A stretch of 64,000 nucleotides of DNA from DATFFO01 sp963772815 (GTDB lineage: Bacteria; Actinomycetota; Acidimicrobiia; Spongiisociales; ZC4RG35): positions 62,001 through 126,000 of the forward strand of contig CAVYYV010000002.1 of assembly GCA_963772815.1 (NCBI GenBank), read 5' to 3'. The translations under genes and the position numbers were made by a program. Below the pieces are notes generated by a model. That model searched no databases, had not been told where the DNA came from, and saw only the letters and a list, made by a program, of their open reading frames with translations. Every line of letters starts with the position of its first letter. Positions within the stretch are counted from its first letter, which is position 1. Shown here in pieces: positions 60,838-64,000 of this stretch.

Positions 60838-61569
60838 GTGCAGATAATCACCCACCGTGACCTCGAACACATCTCCCATTCCGCCGCCGGTCGGATCGCC
60901 GGGCTGATCGGCGAATCGCTCGAGGCCGGTGCCGTTCGTTTCTCATTCGGCCTGTCGGGAGGATCGACACCGGCGGGGACGTACCGGCTGCTGGCCGAGG
61001 CGGACATCCGCTGGGATGGGGTGGATGCATGGCTCTCCGATGAGAGGTGGGTGCCACACGACCACCCCGACTCCAACGGGAAGATGGCGGCGGACCTTCT
61101 GCTCAGCGCCACCAATGCCCGCTTCTACCGTCCCCGCTGGGCCCCATGGCTGGAGGCGGCCGACTCGGCTGCCCACTACGAAGCCACCCTGCGTTCGATT
61201 CACCCCGATGGCCGCGCCGACCTGGTCCTGCTCGGCATGGGCGACGACGGCCACACCGCCTCTCTCTTCCCCGGAACCGCCGCCCTGGAAGCAGAAGAGC
61301 GCCGCTGGTATGTGGCCAACCACGTCCCCAAGCTGGACGCGGAGAGGCTCACGGCCACGTACTCGTTCCTGCGCCAGGCTCACCGAGTCTTCTTCCTGGT
61401 GGCTGGGGAATCCAAGGCGGCTGCCTTGCGCCAGGTTCTCGAACCAAACGAAGGAGAGAAGACGTTGCCGGCGGCGGGCATCATCGGTGGCGAGGCCGAC
61501 GTCACCTGGCTGGTGGACGAGGCCGCTGCCTCCCAGCTGGACCGCACCGAGACGAGCCCTGCCGATTGA
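60838..61569 (+). CDS. pgl: 6-phosphogluconolactonase
   Basis: 243 residues. FGLSGGSTPAGTYRLLAE, WLSDERWVPHDHPDSNGKMA, DLVLLGMGDDGHTASLFPGT are diagnostic. It hydrolyses 6-phosphogluconolactone in the pentose phosphate pathway. No zwf or gnd is adjacent. The start GTG/ATG context is ordinary, and the stop overlaps the next TTG start. Confidence 0.94.
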   Translation: MQIITHRDLEHISHSAAGRIAGLIGESLEAGAVRFSFGLSGGSTPAGTYRLLAEADIRWDGVDAWLSDERWVPHDHPDSNGKMAADLLLSATNARFYRPRWAPWLEAADSAAHYEATLRSIHPDGRADLVLLGMGDDGHTASLFPGTAALEAEERRWYVANHVPKLDAERLTATYSFLRQAHRVFFLVAGESKAAALRQVLEPNEGEKTLPAAGIIGGEADVTWLVDEAAASQLDRTETSPAD

Positions 61570-62549
61570 GGTGGGTGATCCTGGCCCGGCGCTCCCTGCC
61601 GCTGGCGCTCCTGGTCGTGACGGCCACGGCCTGCGCCGGACAACCCGGCACAACCGGCGCCCCGGTGTCTGAGACGCCCACGTCATCCTCACCTATGACC
61701 CGGCCACCAGCCTCACCTACCTCTTCGACCATACCGACGTCGACCACTGCGACCCCCCCGACTTCCCTCCCATCCACCTCGACGCCGTCCACGCCGGCCA
61801 CCTCCTCGGCTACCGCGTCCACTACCTCGCCGCCGCTCGACACCGAGAACGGGCCCGGTCCGACGGGGGTGGAGATCTACCTACCCGATCAGCCGCTGGG
61901 CGCTCCCTCAGTAGTGCTGGTGCACGGGGGAGGCTGGGTGGCCGGCACCCCCGGATCGACGGCCTCCCTGGCCAAGTCCCTGTCCGACGCCGGGGCCATC
62001 GTCTTCAACGCCAGCTACCGGACGGCTCTCACGGGCGGCGGCTATCCGGCCACCTTCGACGACGTCGCCTGTGCAGTCCGCTTTGCCCGTTCCCGGCTGG
62101 GAGAGCTGGGGGGCTCGGGGGAGCTGATCCTGGCCGGCCACTCGGCCGGCGCCCACATCTCAGCGGTGGTGGCGCTGTCGGAGGATGCCTTGGGCCCGGA
62201 CTGCCCATGGGAGGGTTCATCGACCCCCGAGCGATTCGTCGGACTGGCGGGCCTGTACGAGATCGACGCAGTCGCTCCAGTGATGGACGTGTTCCTGGGC
62301 GGGGACAGGTCGGAAGCTCCCGATGCGTGGGAGGCAGCCGATCCCTTTGCCCACCTCGACGCCGCCGCCGGCATGGACATGACCCTGGTGCACGGAACCG
62401 ACGACACGATCGTCCCGGCCGCCGCTTCCGAGCAGTTCGCGGCCGCTCTGGAAGATGCCGGTGCCCGAGTCGATCTGGAGTTGGTAGACGGCGCCGGGCA
62501 CATGGACATGGTCTCGGGGGCGATCACCACCGACCTGATACTGCCCTGA
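61566..62549 (+). CDS. Secreted alpha/beta hydrolase (carboxylesterase-like lipoprotein)
   Basis: About 327 residues from TTG (overlapping the pgl stop) or GTG 61575. Lipoprotein signal ends at LVVTATAC, then a long Thr/Ser/Pro linker to about residue 95. Esterase fold follows: oxyanion VLVHGGGWVAGTPG, nucleophile LAGHSAGAHISA, Asp in HGTDDTIVP, His in DGAGHMDM. It acts outside the cell on an ester substrate that I cannot name. The linker may span the cell wall. Confidence 0.82.
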   Translation: MRWVILARRSLPLALLVVTATACAGQPGTTGAPVSETPTSSSPMTRPPASPTSSTIPTSTTATPPTSLPSTSTPSTPATSSATASTTSPPLDTENGPGPTGVEIYLPDQPLGAPSVVLVHGGGWVAGTPGSTASLAKSLSDAGAIVFNASYRTALTGGGYPATFDDVACAVRFARSRLGELGGSGELILAGHSAGAHISAVVALSEDALGPDCPWEGSSTPERFVGLAGLYEIDAVAPVMDVFLGGDRSEAPDAWEAADPFAHLDAAAGMDMTLVHGTDDTIVPAAASEQFAAALEDAGARVDLELVDGAGHMDMVSGAITTDLILP

Positions 62550-63386
62550 TCAGGTGGGCCGCAGCCCGGGGGCGGGCCAATCGGGCCTCTCATAATGGAG
62601 AGTGGCCGGGGTGATCTCGGAGCCGGCCCAGACGTGGATCGGCATCCCGATAAAGAGCCGCGCCGAAAGCCAATCGATGTCCCAGTTGGTGACCCGTATG
62701 CAGCCGTGGCTGGCCGGATAGGCAGGCACAGACGACGAGCCATGCAGGGCAAAGCCTCCCCGGAAATACCAGGGCCTGTAGAGAAATCCCAGCGCCGAAT
62801 GGCGCAGGCCTTCGTAGTGGCGGTAGAGAGTGAAGTCACCCTGGGGTGTGGTGGCTCGAGCCTTGTAACCGCGGGGATGATGATAGATCTTCCCGCTCCC
62901 CGAGCTGACCCCGAAGATGGCGACCACCTCGTCGTCGGCGATCAGATACCCGACCTGGTTGGTGAGGTCGATCTCGAGGCGATCCGGCTCTCCCTTCCGG
63001 GCCGCCAGATCGGGCTCGTACTCACGGAGGTAGCGGAAGTAGAGGGGTCGCCAGATGCCATCCGTCTCCAGACCGGCCGCCTTCTGGAACGACAGGACCG
63101 CCGTCCGGGTCTGGGGGCCGGCCAGCCCGTCGATCTCGCCCCGGTAAAAGCCGGACGTGGCCAGCACCCGCTGGTACGCCACGACCGACGGCTCCGATTG
63201 AGGTGTGGTGGCTGCCGCCGTGGTCGCCCCGACACCGACCAAGACGGCAGACACCCAGACCAGCACCAATCGACGCATTCGGACCCTGTTCCGTCGCTGC
63301 GACAGGGAGGTGGCACCGGCCTTCATTGACAACAGCCGCTCACGCAGAAGCATGCTTGCAGATTTGCTGATGCTATGTCGGTTCAT
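62550..63386 (-). CDS. L,D-transpeptidase with peptidoglycan-binding domain
   Basis: 278 residues from the first ATG; a signal peptide begins at M37 (MRRLVLVWVSAVLVGVGATTAAA), so ATG 63278 is the alternative start. PG_binding_1 domain at about 70-115 (YQRVLATSGFYRGEIDGLAGPQTRTAVLSFQKAAGL), then YkuD domain with SHGCIRVTNWD (catalytic Cys) and conserved His in FALHGSS. It makes or edits 3-3 crosslinks in the cell wall. The next gene overlaps it by 14 bases. Confidence 0.9.
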   Translation of the reverse strand: MNRHSISKSASMLLRERLLSMKAGATSLSQRRNRVRMRRLVLVWVSAVLVGVGATTAAATTPQSEPSVVAYQRVLATSGFYRGEIDGLAGPQTRTAVLSFQKAAGLETDGIWRPLYFRYLREYEPDLAARKGEPDRLEIDLTNQVGYLIADDEVVAIFGVSSGSGKIYHHPRGYKARATTPQGDFTLYRHYEGLRHSALGFLYRPWYFRGGFALHGSSSVPAYPASHGCIRVTNWDIDWLSARLFIGMPIHVWAGSEITPATLHYERPDWPAPGLRPT

Positions 63387-63927
63387 TGGGGAGGTCCTCG
63401 TACTCCAAACGCTCGAAAACCCTTCCCAGATCCCCAGGATGGGAAAGGTGGTGGAATTCGATGTGTGCGAAGGCAGGGTCTGCCGCGAGGACCCCGTAGT
63501 ATCTCCGGCGGTCGCCGTAGGTGGACCATGCCCAGGCGATGATCGACTTCTCGGGGTCCAGGGAGAGGACGTTCGACCAGGGCTCGGTTACCTTGCCCCA
63601 CAGCAGCTCCCGGGTCACGAGGCGCTTCAACGTTCGGCGAATCACCCGGGCCATGACCCGCCACCGGGCATAGTCCAGCCAAATGACCACATCGGCCCGG
63701 GGCCAGATGACGTCGCGCACCACCGCGTAGTTTCCGTCCACCACCCAGGATTCGCCCGCCGTCGCCTCGGCCACCAGGGACCGGAACTCCTCCTCTGGCC
63801 GCTGACTCCAGCCCGGCAGGTGGAACAGCGAATCGAGCTCGATCACCTCGAGACCCAACCGTTGGCCGATCCGCCGGGCGGCCGTGCTCTTGCCCGCTCC
63901 CGAGGTCCCGACCACGACGACGCGCAT
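63373..63927 (-). CDS. P-loop kinase of the adenylate-kinase-like/FlaR family
   Basis: 184 residues. Walker A VVVGTSGAGKSTAARRIGQRLG, ELDSLFHLPGW, WVVDGNY, DVVIWLDYARWRVMARVIRRTLKR. This matches 'topology modulation'/FlaR-type small kinases of unclear role. 73 bases remain after it before the window end, GC-rich and without a supportable gene. Confidence 0.8.
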   Translation of the reverse strand: MRVVVVGTSGAGKSTAARRIGQRLGLEVIELDSLFHLPGWSQRPEEEFRSLVAEATAGESWVVDGNYAVVRDVIWPRADVVIWLDYARWRVMARVIRRTLKRLVTRELLWGKVTEPWSNVLSLDPEKSIIAWAWSTYGDRRRYYGVLAADPAFAHIEFHHLSHPGDLGRVFERLEYEDLPNEPT

Positions 63928-64000
63928 CTCGGCCCCGATCAGCGATCGATGAACGAGCGCAGAGGCCGGCGGGGCCCGAAGGCCGGCGCTCCTCCCAACG

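Noticed and set aside
63928..64000. Start of another gene at the window end
   Set aside because: Only 73 GC-rich bases with no clear frame or ribosome site.

Overview
The window is GC-rich, gene-dense bacterial chromosome with short intergenic gaps and many ATGA/GTGA overlapping gene junctions. Gene content points to Actinomycetota, probably a deep lineage such as Acidimicrobiia. The evidence is an F420-type luciferase-like oxidoreductase, a DUF501 - FtsB - enolase - MazG - PpiC - Mfd block, Rv-like sensor kinases and a MerR/thioredoxin neighbourhood. The class-level placement is inference. No stretch longer than about 300 bases lacks a gene.

Layout. 1-4.3 kb: two tandem GAF-type sensor kinases (the second looks like a pseudokinase), a stand-alone receiver and a CBS protein. 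4.5-16.7 kb: an F420-type oxidoreductase divergent from a long operon encoding a three-subunit molybdenum hydroxylase, a nitrilase-family amidohydrolase, a DUF2848 protein, a cupin, a complete branched-chain-amino-acid-type ABC importer (LivHMGFK) and a GntR regulator. This looks like uptake and degradation of an unidentified N-containing compound. 16.7-23.9 kb: MerR regulator, thioredoxin, methyltransferase, MnmA, Kup and cysteine desulfurase. 23.9-41.7 kb: the most interesting region (below). 41.8-46.4 kb: GNAT-fused ADP-forming acyl-CoA synthetase and AceK. 46.5-64 kb: housekeeping genes (tRNA-Leu, ppx, DUF501, ftsB, eno, mazG, a PpiC-type lipoprotein, mfd, SDR, pgsA, pth, rplY, hydrolases, pgl, L,D-transpeptidase, nucleotide kinase).

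The 23.9-41.7 kb region looks like a bacterial microcompartment (BMC) system for amine catabolism that I do not recognise as any characterised type. One operon on the minus strand (38.46 to 31.08 kb) encodes a glutamine-synthetase-like ligase, a BMC-P vertex protein, a BMC-H hexamer protein, an opine-dehydrogenase-like enzyme with a possible encapsulation helix, an acylating aldehyde dehydrogenase, a tandem BMC-T protein, a malate/lactate-dehydrogenase-like enzyme with a BMC-style N-terminal extension, and a nitrilase. A divergent gene encodes a sarcosine-oxidase-like flavoenzyme. About 8 kb away are a GntR regulator, an amine/amino-acid permease, RidA and a three-gene split glutamate-synthase set resembling N-methylglutamate synthase (MgsABC). 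Copies of a 15-bp operator-like palindrome (consensus about TGTATACAGTACACA) lie upstream of the GntR gene, the glutamate-synthase-like operon and the BMC/oxidase divergent promoter, with a degenerate copy upstream of the permease. This ties the modules into one likely regulon. Proposed logic (inference): amine import, gamma-glutamylation, conversion to an N-alkylglutamate, oxidative release of an aldehyde plus glutamate, and CoA-acylation of the aldehyde inside the shell with NADH recycled by the MDH-like enzyme.

Six conserved genes carry single-base frameshifts (both sensor kinases, the 2Fe-2S subunit, the first nitrilase, the FMN synthase subunit, mfd). Because mfd and others are otherwise full length, sequencing or assembly indels are the simplest explanation for most of them.
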